Assembly (NCBI GenBank): GCA_963804825.1
Contig: CAWDRV010000006.1
Location: 372,001 to 436,000, forward strand
Direction of reading: 5' to 3'
From: JBKQVT01 sp963804825
Lineage (GTDB): Bacteria; Planctomycetota; Planctomycetia; Pirellulales; Thermoguttaceae
DNA: 64,000 nt
The position numbers and the translations under genes were made by a program. Below the pieces are notes generated by a model. The model did not search any database, had not been told where the DNA came from, and was given only the letters and a program-made list of their open reading frames with translations. Within the stretch, counting starts at the first letter, position 1; each line of letters starts with the position of its first letter. Below are positions 40,437 through 49,229 of this stretch, one piece after another.

Positions 40437-41708
40437 ATGCCCAACGAGGAAAACCTGAGCCGGCGTGCCCGTTGGGCGGGTGGCAACACCATCGCCAGCC
40501 AGTTGATGGCCACGAGCCTGGCCCATCCCAAGCTGATCTCGCTGGCCGTCGGGTTCGTCGATCAGGAAACACTGCCCGTCGAGCCTACCCGCAAGGCCCT
40601 GGAGACCCTTTGGTCCGATCCCCAGCGGTCCCGGGCGGCGCTGCAATATGGCACCACCATCGGCCATGCGCCGTTGCGCCAAGCCGTGCTGGATCGTATG
40701 CTCCGGGCCGACGGCACTACGGCCCGGCAGCAGAACCTCTCCGTCCAACAGGTCGTCATCACGGCTGGCAGCAACCAGTTGTTGTACCTGGTGAGCGATA
40801 TCCTGCTGGATCCAGGCGACATCGTGATTTCCGGGGCGCCGACGTACTTTGTGTATATGGGGACTCTGGATAATCTAGGCGCGCGAACCATCGGCGTGGA
40901 GACCGACCAGGACGGTCTGATCCCGGAAGCCATTGAGGAGGAGTTGGGGCGGCTGGACCGTGCCGGCGAGTTGGCCCGGGTCAAGGCGATTTACGCGGTC
41001 ACGTATTACGACAATCCCAGCGGCGTAAATGTGCCGGCCGTGCGGCGGGCGGCCTTGGTCGAGTTGGCCAAGCGTTGGTCCCGGCGAAGGAAGATCTATC
41101 TGATCGAGGACGCCGCGTATCGGGACCTCCGCTATTACGGCGACGACGTGCCGAGCCTCCGGTCGTTCGACCCCGAAGGCGAAACGGTGATCCACGCCGG
41201 GACGTTTTCCAAGTCGTATTCGCCTGGAATCCGCGTGGGCTGGGGGATTTTGCCGCCGCAACTGCTCGAGGGGGTGCTGGCGGAGAAGGGCAACATCGAC
41301 TTCGGCTCCCCCCACTTCAACCAGATCTTGATGACGACCGTGCTGGAACTGGGGCTCTTCGACGCCCACTTGGACGCCTTGCGAGAAAGCTATCGGCGGA
41401 AGATCGACGCTGCGCTCGCGGCCTTCGCGCAGTGGTTGGCGCCTTTGGGCGTCGGCTGGGTGCGGCCGACCGGCGGGTTGTACGTCTGGCTCCAGTTGCC
41501 GGCGACCATCGACACGGGGGTTTCCGGGGCGCTGTTCGATCGGGCGGTGGAAGAAGGCGTCCTCTACGTGCCCGGCGAGTGCTGCTATCCGCGGCTGGGC
41601 CATCCGCGGCGGAGCCACATGATTCGGCTCAGCTTCGGCGTCCCTTCGTGCCAGGCCATTCGGCAGGGCGTCGAGGCGTTGGGGCGAGCCATCCGCAAGG
41701 TGTTGTGA
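40437..41708 (+). CDS. PLP-dependent aminotransferase, class I/II (2-aminoadipate/LysN-like)
   Basis: 423 residues from ATG 40437 (MPNEENLSRRARWAGGNT), chosen over an earlier ATG at 40416 because CGAGG lies just ahead. Visible: FVDQETLPVEPTRKALETL near the N-terminus, LQYGTTIGHAPLRQAVLDRM, VITAGSNQLLYLVSDILLDP, YAVTYYDNPSGVNVPAVRR (Asn/Tyr/Asp around PLP) and the Schiff-base Lys in GTFSKSYSPGIRVGWGILPP. This GntR-like aminotransferase set acts on aromatic or aminoadipate-type substrates. Specificity is not resolvable here. Nine bases before the LptF/G permease gene, so probably cotranscribed. Confidence 0.9.
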   Translation: MPNEENLSRRARWAGGNTIASQLMATSLAHPKLISLAVGFVDQETLPVEPTRKALETLWSDPQRSRAALQYGTTIGHAPLRQAVLDRMLRADGTTARQQNLSVQQVVITAGSNQLLYLVSDILLDPGDIVISGAPTYFVYMGTLDNLGARTIGVETDQDGLIPEAIEEELGRLDRAGELARVKAIYAVTYYDNPSGVNVPAVRRAALVELAKRWSRRRKIYLIEDAAYRDLRYYGDDVPSLRSFDPEGETVIHAGTFSKSYSPGIRVGWGILPPQLLEGVLAEKGNIDFGSPHFNQILMTTVLELGLFDAHLDALRESYRRKIDAALAAFAQWLAPLGVGWVRPTGGLYVWLQLPATIDTGVSGALFDRAVEEGVLYVPGECCYPRLGHPRRSHMIRLSFGVPSCQAIRQGVEALGRAIRKVL

Positions 41709-41717
41709 GGCAAACGG

Positions 41718-42857
41718 ATGCGCATCATCGACCGCTATCTGCTCCGCCAGTTCCTGCACACCTTCTTCATCTGTTTCTTGAGCCTCACCGGCATTTACAT
41801 CGTCTTCGACGCCTTCAGCAACCTCGAAGCGTTCATGCACTGCGCCAAGGGGAGCCAGTTGATGCGGCTGATCGTCGGCTACTACGCCTTCCAGCCCCTC
41901 TTGTTCTTCGATCGCACCTGCGGTCTGTTGTCGCTGATGGCGGCGATGTTCACCGTGACCTGGATCCAGCGGCACAACGAGATGACGGCCTTGATGGCGG
42001 CGGGCATTCCTCGGATCCGCATCGTGGCCCCCGTCATCATCGTGGCCGTCGCCATTGATCTTCTGGCGGTGATGAATCGCGAGGTGCTGATACCGCGGTT
42101 TCGATATGAAGTATCGCGGCGGCCAGGCGATCTGGGCCGCGACGCGGCCGAGAAATTGTGCCCGCAGTGCGATAACCGCACCGACGTGCTCATTCGCGGC
42201 CAGCAAGTCTTTCTCAATCAACAGCGGATCGACAAGCCCGACTTTCTCCTGCCGCCTTCGCTGCGGAATTACGGAAAAAGCCTTGTGGCCGAAAGCGCCT
42301 CCTACCAGCCGCCGTCGGGCAGCCGGCCCGGCGGCTACCTCCTGGACGGCGTCCGGGAACCAAAGAACCTGGCCAAGCAACCGTCGCTGCTGCTGGAGGG
42401 CAAGCCGGTGGTGATCACTCCCCGCGACGGGGCCGATTGGCTGCGGCCGAACCAATGTTTCGTCGTCAGCGACGTGCCGTTTGAACAGCTCACCGCGGCC
42501 GGCCAGGACTCGCGGGGATTGGCTTCCACCCTGCAATTGATTTCCAGCCTGCGCAACAAGAGTTCCGAGTTCGGCGCCAGCGTCCACGTGGCCATCCACA
42601 CCCGGATCGTCCAACCGATGTTGGACATCACGCTCTTGTTCCTGGGGCTGCCGCTGGTCGTGTCGCGGAGCAGCCGCAACGTCTTCATGGCCATCGGCTT
42701 GTGTCTCGGCGTGGTCCTATTTTTCGTACTGGCGGTGATCGGGATTCAACAGCTTGGGACGATCGAGTTGATCAGCCCGGCGCTGGCCGCCTGGTTGCCG
42801 CTGATGCTTTTCGTTCCGGCCGCGGTCGGCATGGCCGAGCCGATGTGGGAACGGTAA
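41718..42857 (+). CDS. LptF/LptG-family permease (YjgP/YjgQ)
   Basis: Intact 379-residue protein. Three helices at the N-terminus (FLHTFFICFLSLTGIYIVF, LLFFDRTCGLLSLMAAMFTV, IVAPVIIVAVAIDLLAVM), a periplasmic beta-jellyroll-like middle (KPVVITPRDGADWLRPNQ), and three C-terminal helices (MLDITLLFLGLPLVVSRSSR onward). It forms half of the LptB2FG lipopolysaccharide extractor in Gram-negatives. The partner and LptB are not in this window. HNEMTALMAAGIPRIRIVAP is the typical coupling helix. Its presence supports an LPS-bearing outer membrane in this organism. Confidence 0.92.
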   Translation: MRIIDRYLLRQFLHTFFICFLSLTGIYIVFDAFSNLEAFMHCAKGSQLMRLIVGYYAFQPLLFFDRTCGLLSLMAAMFTVTWIQRHNEMTALMAAGIPRIRIVAPVIIVAVAIDLLAVMNREVLIPRFRYEVSRRPGDLGRDAAEKLCPQCDNRTDVLIRGQQVFLNQQRIDKPDFLLPPSLRNYGKSLVAESASYQPPSGSRPGGYLLDGVREPKNLAKQPSLLLEGKPVVITPRDGADWLRPNQCFVVSDVPFEQLTAAGQDSRGLASTLQLISSLRNKSSEFGASVHVAIHTRIVQPMLDITLLFLGLPLVVSRSSRNVFMAIGLCLGVVLFFVLAVIGIQQLGTIELISPALAAWLPLMLFVPAAVGMAEPMWER

Positions 42858-42900
42858 TAAGGACAAATTGTGCTGCCGGCGTCCGGCTTCGCCGAGGAAA

Positions 42901-42930
42901 GGTCCCCAAGCCCACCCGTTGCAACGGGTG
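42901..42930. repeat. CCCACC-GTTGCAAC-GGTGGG hairpin
   Basis: AAGCCCACCCGTTGCAACGGGTGGGAAAGAG: 9-bp stem with a short loop, before the cyclophilin gene. Related in design and flanks to the elements at 57672 and 58548. Confidence 0.55.
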
Positions 42931-42985
42931 GGAAAGAGAGGCGGATCGCCGGCGCCAGGAAACTACCCCTTCCAAGGAGACTCTC

Positions 42986-43471
42986 GTGAAAGTTGCAACC
43001 ATTGTCACCAACCGCGGCACGATCCGCGCGAAACTCCACGCCGACAAGGCCCCGCGGACGGTGGCCAATTTCGAGAAACTCGCCGCCAAGGGCTTCTACG
43101 ACGGCCTGAAGTTCCACCGCGTCATCGCCGACTTCATGATCCAGACCGGCTGTCCCCAGGGCACCGGGACCGGCGGACCCGGCTACACCTTCCAAGACGA
43201 GTTCCACAAGGACCTCAAACACGCCGGGCCGGGCGTGCTCTCGATGGCCAATTCCGGTCCCAACACCAACGGCTCTCAGTTCTTTATTACGCACGTCGCA
43301 ACCCCTTGGCTCGACGGCAAGCACTCCGTCTTTGGCCAGGTGATCGAGGGGCAGAAGGTCGTCGATTCCGTCAAGCAGGGCGACATCATCAAGAAGCTCA
43401 CCGTCGCCGACGAGCCCGACAAACGGAAGGATGAAGGCGGAGGGCGGAAGGCGGAAGGGGGAGGGCGGTGA
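42986..43471 (+). CDS. Cyclophilin-type peptidyl-prolyl cis-trans isomerase
   Basis: 161 residues from GTG 42986 with AAGGAG ahead. Compact bacterial cyclophilin: FHRVIADFMIQTGCPQG (catalytic Arg), GPNTNGSQFFITHVATPWLD, and KHSVFGQVIEGQKVVDSV are all present. No signal peptide, so cytoplasmic. The last 15 residues (RKDEGGGRKAEGGGR) come from the GGATGAAGG/GGCGGAAGG repeat and its stop codon from the adjoining palindrome at 43469. The native end was probably near VADEPD. Confidence 0.93.
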   Translation: MKVATIVTNRGTIRAKLHADKAPRTVANFEKLAAKGFYDGLKFHRVIADFMIQTGCPQGTGTGGPGYTFQDEFHKDLKHAGPGVLSMANSGPNTNGSQFFITHVATPWLDGKHSVFGQVIEGQKVVDSVKQGDIIKKLTVADEPDKRKDEGGGRKAEGGGR

Positions 43472-43612
43472 GCCGGCGGCGTGAGCCGCCGGATAGGAAG
43501 AATGAAGGATAAGGGATGAAGGCGGAAGGGGGAAGAATGAAATGTCCCTCCAAGTTCTAAGGTCTAAGTTCTAAGCTCTAAGTTCTTAGTTCTTAGCACT
43601 TAGTGCTTAGCT
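43428..43612. repeat. Stacked repeats: GGCGGAAGG array, TGAGCCGGCGGC palindrome, GGATGAAGG, CTAAGTTCTAAG block
   Basis: 43428-43466 is the GGCGGAAGG/GGATGAA array entering the cyclophilin frame. 43469-43494 is the palindrome with arms CCGGCGGC/GCCGCCGG. 43497-43535 returns to GGATGAAGG words. 43555-43612 is the CTAAGTTCTAAG block also seen at 7438-7516. Three repeat families follow one another without a gap. Confidence 0.7.
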
Positions 43613-43721
43613 TCCCGCGTTGCTTCCACCCTCCACCCTCCTTCTGAACCGATCTTGACGCCGGCGGCTGTTCTTGGGACACTGCTCCCCCCTGATGAGG
43701 CAAAATAAGGAGATTATTGCC

Positions 43722-44354
43722 ATGTGGCGAAGACACGGAATGTTGTGGTCGGCTGCTTTGGCCGCCGGCGTGCTGGGGTGCGGGAAGTCGGACGGACCGG
43801 AAAACAGGGCGGACAGGCCGACCGCTTCTATGAGCCGAACGGCGACGACGGCATCGACAGCAACGACAGCGGCCGGCGCGGCAACGGACGACCCGGCGGC
43901 CGCCGTCGCTCAATTCCTGGAAGCCGTGCGGACCGGAAACGATGAGCGGGCCAACGGAATGCTCAGTGCCACGGCACGCAAGAAGATGTCGCAGCTTGGC
44001 CCCGGCCTTACCCCGCCTGCCAGCGATACCGCCCGATTCAAGCTCGGCAAAGTCGACTACATCACCCACGACGGCGCCCGGGTCGAGTGCACTTGGACCG
44101 ACCTGGACGAGAGCGGCAAGCCGGAGTCCCGGCGTTCGCTCTGGGTGGTGCGTCATGAAGACGAAGGCTGGCGCGTCGTCGGGGTGGCGGCGACCGTTTT
44201 TGAAGGCGAACCCCCCCTGCTGCTAAATTTCGAGGATCCGGAAGACGTGTTGAAGAAGCAGCAGTGGCTTCGCGCCGAGGTCGCCCGCCGGTCCCAAGAG
44301 GAAAAAAATCACGAAAAGACTGGGGAGACGCCTGGAGACACGATCCGCCGTTAG
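43722..44354 (+). CDS. Lipoprotein of unknown function (SnoaL/NTF2-like shape)
   Basis: 210 residues from ATG 43722 with TAAGGAGA ahead. Lipobox AAGVLGCGKSD gives a predicted lipid-anchored Cys near residue 21. A Thr/Ala-rich linker follows, then AAAVAQFLEAVRTGNDERAN, RARFKLGKVDYITHDGARVE-type strands and EGWRVVGVAATVFEGEPPLLL, which together look like an NTF2-like alpha+beta cone. The helical tail (PEDVLKKQQWLRAEVARRSQ) is charged. Family recognition is by shape only. It probably sits on an envelope membrane facing the periplasm. Confidence 0.7.
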   Translation: MWRRHGMLWSAALAAGVLGCGKSDGPENRADRPTASMSRTATTASTATTAAGAATDDPAAAVAQFLEAVRTGNDERANGMLSATARKKMSQLGPGLTPPASDTARFKLGKVDYITHDGARVECTWTDLDESGKPESRRSLWVVRHEDEGWRVVGVAATVFEGEPPLLLNFEDPEDVLKKQQWLRAEVARRSQEEKNHEKTGETPGDTIRR

Positions 44355-44880
44355 ACGGGGAACAGGACCGCGAGCGTGGACTTCAGGGCGGTCTGTCCGG
44401 TGGGAATATGCCGGTTGGCGGGCTTTTTTCTGGTGATTTCCTGTGGGAGCACTCTTGATGTAAGTAATTGTCGCTAAAGAAGTTAAGCAGAAATTGAGAG
44501 GGAGAGTACCGGCAGGAAACTCTCCCTGTTTTTTTGTTGCAGGCGACAGCGTGTGGATCGTGATGTAAGTTTCCGTAGTAATCGGTAGAATATTCCCAGA
44601 ATGCCAAAATGACCCAAGGCGGGCATTTTTACGCTTTCCCCGGTTGACAACAATTTTAACTATGCTAGCTTATCGTTCAAAGCTGTGCATTCGTTACCAT
44701 GCACCACAGACTGACGAGCTTGAACAGGGCGAGCCAGCAGCCTGTGTGTTGGTGGCGGCACAGTCAACGTTGAGGAGACTCCCCGGCTGGATGCCGTCAG
44801 GGTTGGGGAGGAGAAAGCCAGTGACGGCACGAGTGCGAGTTTCTTAACGCTACGGTACCTGTAAGTAGGAGGTTTCTCGA
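44355..44880 (+). promoter_or_regulatory. Long upstream region of the cysteine-rich gene: terminator, promoter and leader
   Basis: No gene is supported here. A strong terminator lies at 44499-44535. TTGACA (44644-44649), 16 bases and TAGCTT (44666-44671) are a plausible promoter. The leader from there to ATG 44881 is over 200 bases, and GTAGGAGG at 44867-44874 is the ribosome binding site. The leader holds paired words (CCCCGGCTGGATGCCGTC, GACGGCAC) that could fold. Confidence 0.45.
44499..44535 (+). terminator. Rho-independent terminator with T7 tract
   Basis: AGGGAGAGT (44499-44507), an 11-base loop, ACTCTCCCT (44519-44527), G, then seven T. It is 145 bases past the lipoprotein gene and may end that transcript or a short RNA. 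Confidence 0.75.
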
Positions 44881-45609
44881 ATGAATCGCATGTTTTTCTT
44901 TGGTATCGCGCTGTTTGTCGCAGTGCTCGGTATCGCCCTGCTGGGCGGTCAACAGCAGGCGGCTGCGGGCGGTTGTTGTGCCCCGGCCTGCTGTGCGGCC
45001 CCGGCCTGCTGTGCAGCCCCGGCCCCTTGTGCTCCGGCCTGCTGCTCGAAGCCTCGCTGCTGCGAGCGCGAGCGGAAGACCTGCTGTGAGCGGCGCTGCC
45101 GCTGCCGCAGGCACGAGCGGACCTGCTGCCCGAAGGCTTGCACGCCGTGCGGTAGCTGTGCTCCGGCCCCGTGCACTCCTCCGGCCTGTGCCCCCGCCAA
45201 GTGTGTGCCGGCCCCGTGCGCCCCGGCCTGCTGCTCCAAGCCTTGCTGCACGCCGGCGCCGTGTGCCCCGGCCTGCTGCTCGAAGCCTTGCTGCACGCCG
45301 GCCGCTTGCGCCCCGGCCTGCTGCTCCAAGCCTTGCTGCAAGCCGGCCGCTTGCGCCCCGGCCTGCTGCTCGAAGCCTCGCTGCTGCGAGCGCGAGCGGA
45401 AGAGCTGCTGTGAGCGGCGCTGCCGCTGCCACCGCCATCGCCGCGCCCGCTGCTGCCCGAAGGCTTGCGCGCCGTGCGGTTGCTGTGCCCCGGCCGCGAC
45501 CTGTGGTTGCGGTGCCCCGGCCACGAAGTCGATGACCCCGAAGGAGGCGCCCCCGGTCCCCACGACCGAGGTTGCTCCTCCTCCGCCTCCCGGCGGAACT
45601 CCCAAGTAA
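44881..45609 (+). CDS. Secreted cysteine-rich repeat protein (more than 50 Cys in 242 residues)
   Basis: ATG 44881 with GGAGG ahead. Signal peptide MFFFGIALFVAVLGIALL with cleavage near AAAGG, then a mature region made almost only of Cys, Pro, Ala, Lys and Arg. CAPACCSKPCCTPA is repeated in a 15-residue (45-bp) unit at about 45211-45360. A larger block of about 50 residues (CAPACCSKPRCCERERK, CCERRCRC, CCPKAC) is duplicated at both ends. The tail (PKEAPPVPTTEVAPP) is Cys-free. The pattern suggests a disulfide-crosslinked or metal-binding surface/coat protein, as in planctomycete Cys-rich wall proteins. This is inference. It ends in a clear terminator at 45738. Confidence 0.85.
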   Translation: MNRMFFFGIALFVAVLGIALLGGQQQAAAGGCCAPACCAAPACCAAPAPCAPACCSKPRCCERERKTCCERRCRCRRHERTCCPKACTPCGSCAPAPCTPPACAPAKCVPAPCAPACCSKPCCTPAPCAPACCSKPCCTPAACAPACCSKPCCKPAACAPACCSKPRCCERERKSCCERRCRCHRHRRARCCPKACAPCGCCAPAATCGCGAPATKSMTPKEAPPVPTTEVAPPPPPGGTPK

Positions 45610-45737
45610 CCTTTCCGGACTGGACCCATTTCCGCGGGTTTCCGGTCAACTCCCTGGCCGGAAACCTTCGCGGAACGGATCCCGCGAGCGAGCGAGACCT
45701 CCCCTGTTGGTCTCGAAACTCGAGTCCGCGCAACCTA

Positions 45738-45770
45738 AGCCGGACCTGTTGCAGGTCCGGCTCTTCTTTT
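45738..45770 (+). terminator. Rho-independent terminator of the cysteine-rich gene
   Basis: AGCCGGACCT (45738-45747), loop GTTGC, AGGTCCGGCT (45753-45762), then CTTCTTTT. Perfect 10-bp stem. Confidence 0.8.
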
Positions 45771-45896
45771 GCGCCGACCCAAAGCGAAAACCCAATCGAA
45801 TCCTAACGCAAACGTATCCCTCCGCACACCAAATCCTTACCGACGCGCGAATAATGGGTTCCTGGTGTTGAACCAAGTGGCCAGGAAGACGAGGTC

Positions 45897-47105
45897 GTGC
45901 CCTTGCGCCGATCCCCGAGGATGGTTCTGGCGGCCACCGTCGCCGCTGCGGTCGCCGTCGCGGCAGCCGGCACGGCCATCAGCGTCGCATGGGTGTGCGG
46001 CCACAGCCGCCTCACGGCGGCGTGCCCGCTGGGCCAATGGATCCAAAGGGCGCCGAAAGCGGTGGTGGACCGACCGCTCAAGGAGTTGGGCGTTATCGAG
46101 ACGCCCGAGGAGTTTGCCCAGACCTTCGTGATTCGCAACCAGGGCGACGCACCGCTGGAGCTCTCCCGGGGGCCGAGCACCTGCCGATGCACCGTGACCG
46201 AGTTGCCGGACCGTCCGATTCCGCCCGGCGGCCGGGGCGATGTCCGCGTGGGCTTCAGCGCCGCCGCGCGCCGCGATACCTTGAAGAGCGGCCGGCTGTC
46301 GCAAAGCGTGAGCGTGCTCTGCAACGACCCGGACAATCCCAGCCTTCTGTTAAGGATCGAGGCCACGGTCCGCTGCCGCCTGGCGGCGGCGCCGTCGCCG
46401 ATCACGCTGGCGATCGCCTCGTCCGACTTGCCGCGGGAAGAGAAACGTTCGGCCCAGACCCTGATCTATTCCCAGACCTGGGACCGATTCGAGCTGGCCG
46501 CCGTGCGGATGTCGCGGCGAGGGATGACCTGCCGGATCGAACGGGCGCCGGCCAAGGAACTCGATCCGTTTCAGGCCCGGAGCGGCTACCGGGTCCGCGT
46601 CGCGCTGCCCGCCGACATGCCGGACGGTCGTTTCGCGGAATCGGTGGAGTTTGCGGCCAGGCCGGCGGCCCCCGCCGGGCCGCCGCGACCGCTGGAACTG
46701 CAGATCGACGGCAGCGTCGACGGCCGGGTGACGATCTTCGGCCCCAAGGTCGACGACCACGGCGTCCTGCGCCTGGGCGTCCTGCAGGAGGGGCAGGGTG
46801 CACGCGAGACCATGGTGATGAAAGTCCATGATGAACGGCCGACGCTGGTCTTCCGCCGCGTCGAGACCGATCCGGCGTTCATGCGCGTCCGCGTCAGCGC
46901 CTACCAAGGCCCTTCGGCGACGGTCGGCTTGTATCGGATCGAGGTCGAAATCCCGCGCGAGGCGCCGCAGTGCAACTTCATGGGCAAGGACGCCGGGACC
47001 ATTCGGCTCCGGACCGACCACCCCCGGCTGCGGGTGATCGAGTGGCACGTCGATTTCGCCAAGCTCGCCGACGAGGGCTATTCCGGACCGCAAAGGCTCC
47101 GCTGA
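45897..47105 (+). CDS. DUF1573 domain protein, exported
   Basis: 402 residues from GTG 45897 with GGAAG ahead. N-terminal signal/anchor (MVLAATVAAAVAVAAAGTAI) then a DUF1573 domain: KELGVIETPEEFAQTFVIRN, APLELSRGPSTCRCTVTELP (the conserved Cys-x-Cys) and PGGRGDVRVGFSAAAR. A second beta-sandwich repeat follows (DDHGVLRLGVLQEGQGARET). DUF1573 proteins are common in planctomycetes and Bacteroidetes and resemble Ig-like ASH domains. Function unknown, probably periplasmic. No gene partner is evident. Confidence 0.88.
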   Translation: MPLRRSPRMVLAATVAAAVAVAAAGTAISVAWVCGHSRLTAACPLGQWIQRAPKAVVDRPLKELGVIETPEEFAQTFVIRNQGDAPLELSRGPSTCRCTVTELPDRPIPPGGRGDVRVGFSAAARRDTLKSGRLSQSVSVLCNDPDNPSLLLRIEATVRCRLAAAPSPITLAIASSDLPREEKRSAQTLIYSQTWDRFELAAVRMSRRGMTCRIERAPAKELDPFQARSGYRVRVALPADMPDGRFAESVEFAARPAAPAGPPRPLELQIDGSVDGRVTIFGPKVDDHGVLRLGVLQEGQGARETMVMKVHDERPTLVFRRVETDPAFMRVRVSAYQGPSATVGLYRIEVEIPREAPQCNFMGKDAGTIRLRTDHPRLRVIEWHVDFAKLADEGYSGPQRLR

Positions 47106-47164
47106 CAACGAGCGAGTCGTGGCGGGCGATCGTTGCAATCTGGCGGCGGGGCATTCGACCGTAG

Positions 47165-47340
47165 CCCAGCAGTTCACTGCTGGGGCTCAGGGCGGCCATT
47201 TTGTGTGACAAGTCCCGTAGGGACGGCCGAAATCCAGCGACAGACGTTCAATCGTCCCTCCGGGACGAACGAGGCAACATGGTGTGGCCCACGACCCAGC
47301 GATAAATCGCTGGACTATGGTCAAACGACCCTCCGGGTCG
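47165..47340. repeat. Cluster of five hairpins
   Basis: CCCAGCAGT-TC-ACTGCTGGG (47165-47184), GTCCC-GTA-GGGAC (47212-47224), CGTCCC-TCC-GGGACG (47253-47267), CCAGCGAT-AA-ATCGCTGG (47296-47313) and CGACCC-TCC-GGGTCG (47326-47340). They follow the DUF1573 gene; the rest of 47341-47666 shows no gene. Confidence 0.7.
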
Positions 47341-47666
47341 AGACGAATCCACACTCCATGAAACCTTGTCGTAATGTCCCATCTGCGTGATCCACGCCAC
47401 GAGCACGGAGAACTCACGAGACTTTATCCAAAGAAACATCGGCGGCACACAAAGCCGTAACAGGGGTGTGGATAATGTCTCGAAACGCCGTGCGGATCGT
47501 GGCCGCACACCCTTCCAGCCTTTTCCACAAAAAATCCAAGAGGGGCGTGTTTTCGCGGTCGGTAGACAACGGGAAGGAGGTGTTGCGAGCGGCCACTCCA
47601 CGCGCGGCGTCCGTAGCGCGACCGACCGTGCGGAAGCACATCCCGGTTTTTTCAGGAGGTGTGAAG

Positions 47667-48940
47667 ATGAGAGCGACGAGAGAAGGAAAGCGATTGGGGG
47701 CGAAAGCCCGGCCTCGACGCGGCTTTACGCTGGTCGAGCTGTTGGTGGTGATGGCCATCATTGCCATTTTGGTGGGCCTGTTGTTGCCCGCCGTGAACTC
47801 CGCGCGCGAGGCTGCCCGCCGCACGACGTGCTCGAACAACATGAAGCAAATCGGCCTGGCGATCCTGAACTTCGAGTCGGCGCACAAGCTGCTGCCGTCC
47901 GGCGGCGAAGGCACCGATCCCACCACCAACCAGACGGCGTTCACCCAGCACTCGCTGTTCACGTATTTGTTGCCGTTCATGGAGAAGCAGGGCATTTACA
48001 ACCAGATCGACCTGTCGCGAAGCTACCGAGACATCACCGCGGGCGCCCAAGTCAACGCGACGGCCCCGAACGGCCAGACGGTGCAGGGCAACACGGCTGC
48101 CGCGCTGACCAACATCCCCACCTACGTGTGCCCGAGCAATCCGTTCTGGCGCAAAACTTGCGTGATGCCGCCGGTTTCGGCGGCACGGACTACTTTGCCA
48201 CGGTCTACACGGACGTCAGCCCCACCACCGGGGTCCGGGACCGAACGACCCGCATGGAAGGCGCTTTGACCGTCGTCGGCGGCAAGGATACCAGCGGCAG
48301 CTCCACCGACCCGTCCGGCTATACGGATAGCAGGGCTCCCACCAGCGTGCCCATCTCCGCGATTGCCGACGGCACCAGCAACACCATTGCGGTCATCGAG
48401 GATGCCGGACGCATGGCGCCCTCGACCGTCACCGCCGTGACCCAGGTCTATTACACGCTGTCGGGCTACCCGGACACGTTCACCAACACGGGCAACATGT
48501 TGACCAACGATATTACCAACACCGGGGGCGGCCAAAGCAAGCGAGGCGTCTGGCGTTGGGCGGATCCTGACGCCTGCGGAAGCGGCGTTTCCGGGCCGCC
48601 CAATGCGCCGTCCTTCGTGGCGGGGGGGAGCAATATTCCGGTGATCAGCCAGAACGCCTACCCGATCGGCGGCCCGACTCCCGCCGGCACGATTGACGGC
48701 ACGTCGGGCAGCCCGACGAAGGGCGTCTATACCGATGGTTCTTCGGGCTGTCCTTGGACGGTCCAGAACTGCGGAGCCAACGACGAACCGTTCTCGTTCC
48801 ACAGCGGCGGCGCCAATAGCGTCTTCGTTGACGGCAGCGTGCGGTTCCTCAGCTCCGCCCTGGATCCGATCACCGTCCGTCGTCTGGTTACCAGGTCCGA
48901 GGGCTTGGAACTGCCCAGCAACAGCCTCTATACGCCCTGA
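47667..48940 (+). CDS. DUF1559 prepilin-like protein, copy 2 (one frameshift)
   Basis: ATG 47667 with AGGAGGTG just ahead. Prepilin signal RRGFTLVELLVVMAIIAILV (G|FTLVE), then CSNNMKQIGLAILNFESAH and PSGGEGTD. One missing T near 48146 separates CPSNPF from LAQNLRDAAGFGGTDYFATV. The C-terminal half has ISAIADGTSNTIAVIEDAG and the H-X9-DG element in FHSGGANSVFVDGSVRFL. Like the other DUF1559 gene it should be a secreted pseudopilin-like protein processed by a prepilin peptidase. Ends 290 bases before the 49230 gene. Confidence 0.9.
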
Positions 48941-48969
48941 GCGTGGTGAGCGGTCGTCCAACAACGGCT

Positions 48970-49008
48970 CCCCTCTCCCCTGTGTGGGAGAGGGGTTGGG
49001 GGTGAGGG
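48970..49008. repeat. CCCCTCTCCC-GGGAGAGGGG-TTGGGGGTGAGGGG repeat
   Basis: 10-bp stem with a CTGTGT loop, then a GTGAGGGG arm. Inverted relative of 34627-34660. The rest of 48941-49229 has no supported gene. Confidence 0.6.
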
Positions 49009-49229
49009 GGCCGTACAGTCAAAACACGAAGTTATTCTTCGATGGCCGCTTGGTGTCGCTTGGAGGACCGGGGCGCCCTCGGGCGCCGCCCGGCCTGGAA
49101 ACGATTGTCTCGGACCGAATGGTTCCCACGTTTTTGCCGAATCCTAACCGTGCAGCAACGGGCGCTTAATCTGCCCCGTCTAGAATTTGGGCGCCGACGA
49201 TCGACGATGACAGGTGAGGAAACGAAGTT

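Noticed and set aside
44644..44847. 67-codon open frame upstream of the cysteine-rich gene
   Set aside because: Starts within the likely promoter and lacks a ribosome binding site. Better explained as leader.
44900..45629. Overlapping frames in the cysteine-rich gene (both strands)
   Set aside because: The repeat structure opens several frames. Only 44881-45609 has a ribosome binding site, signal peptide and matching terminator.
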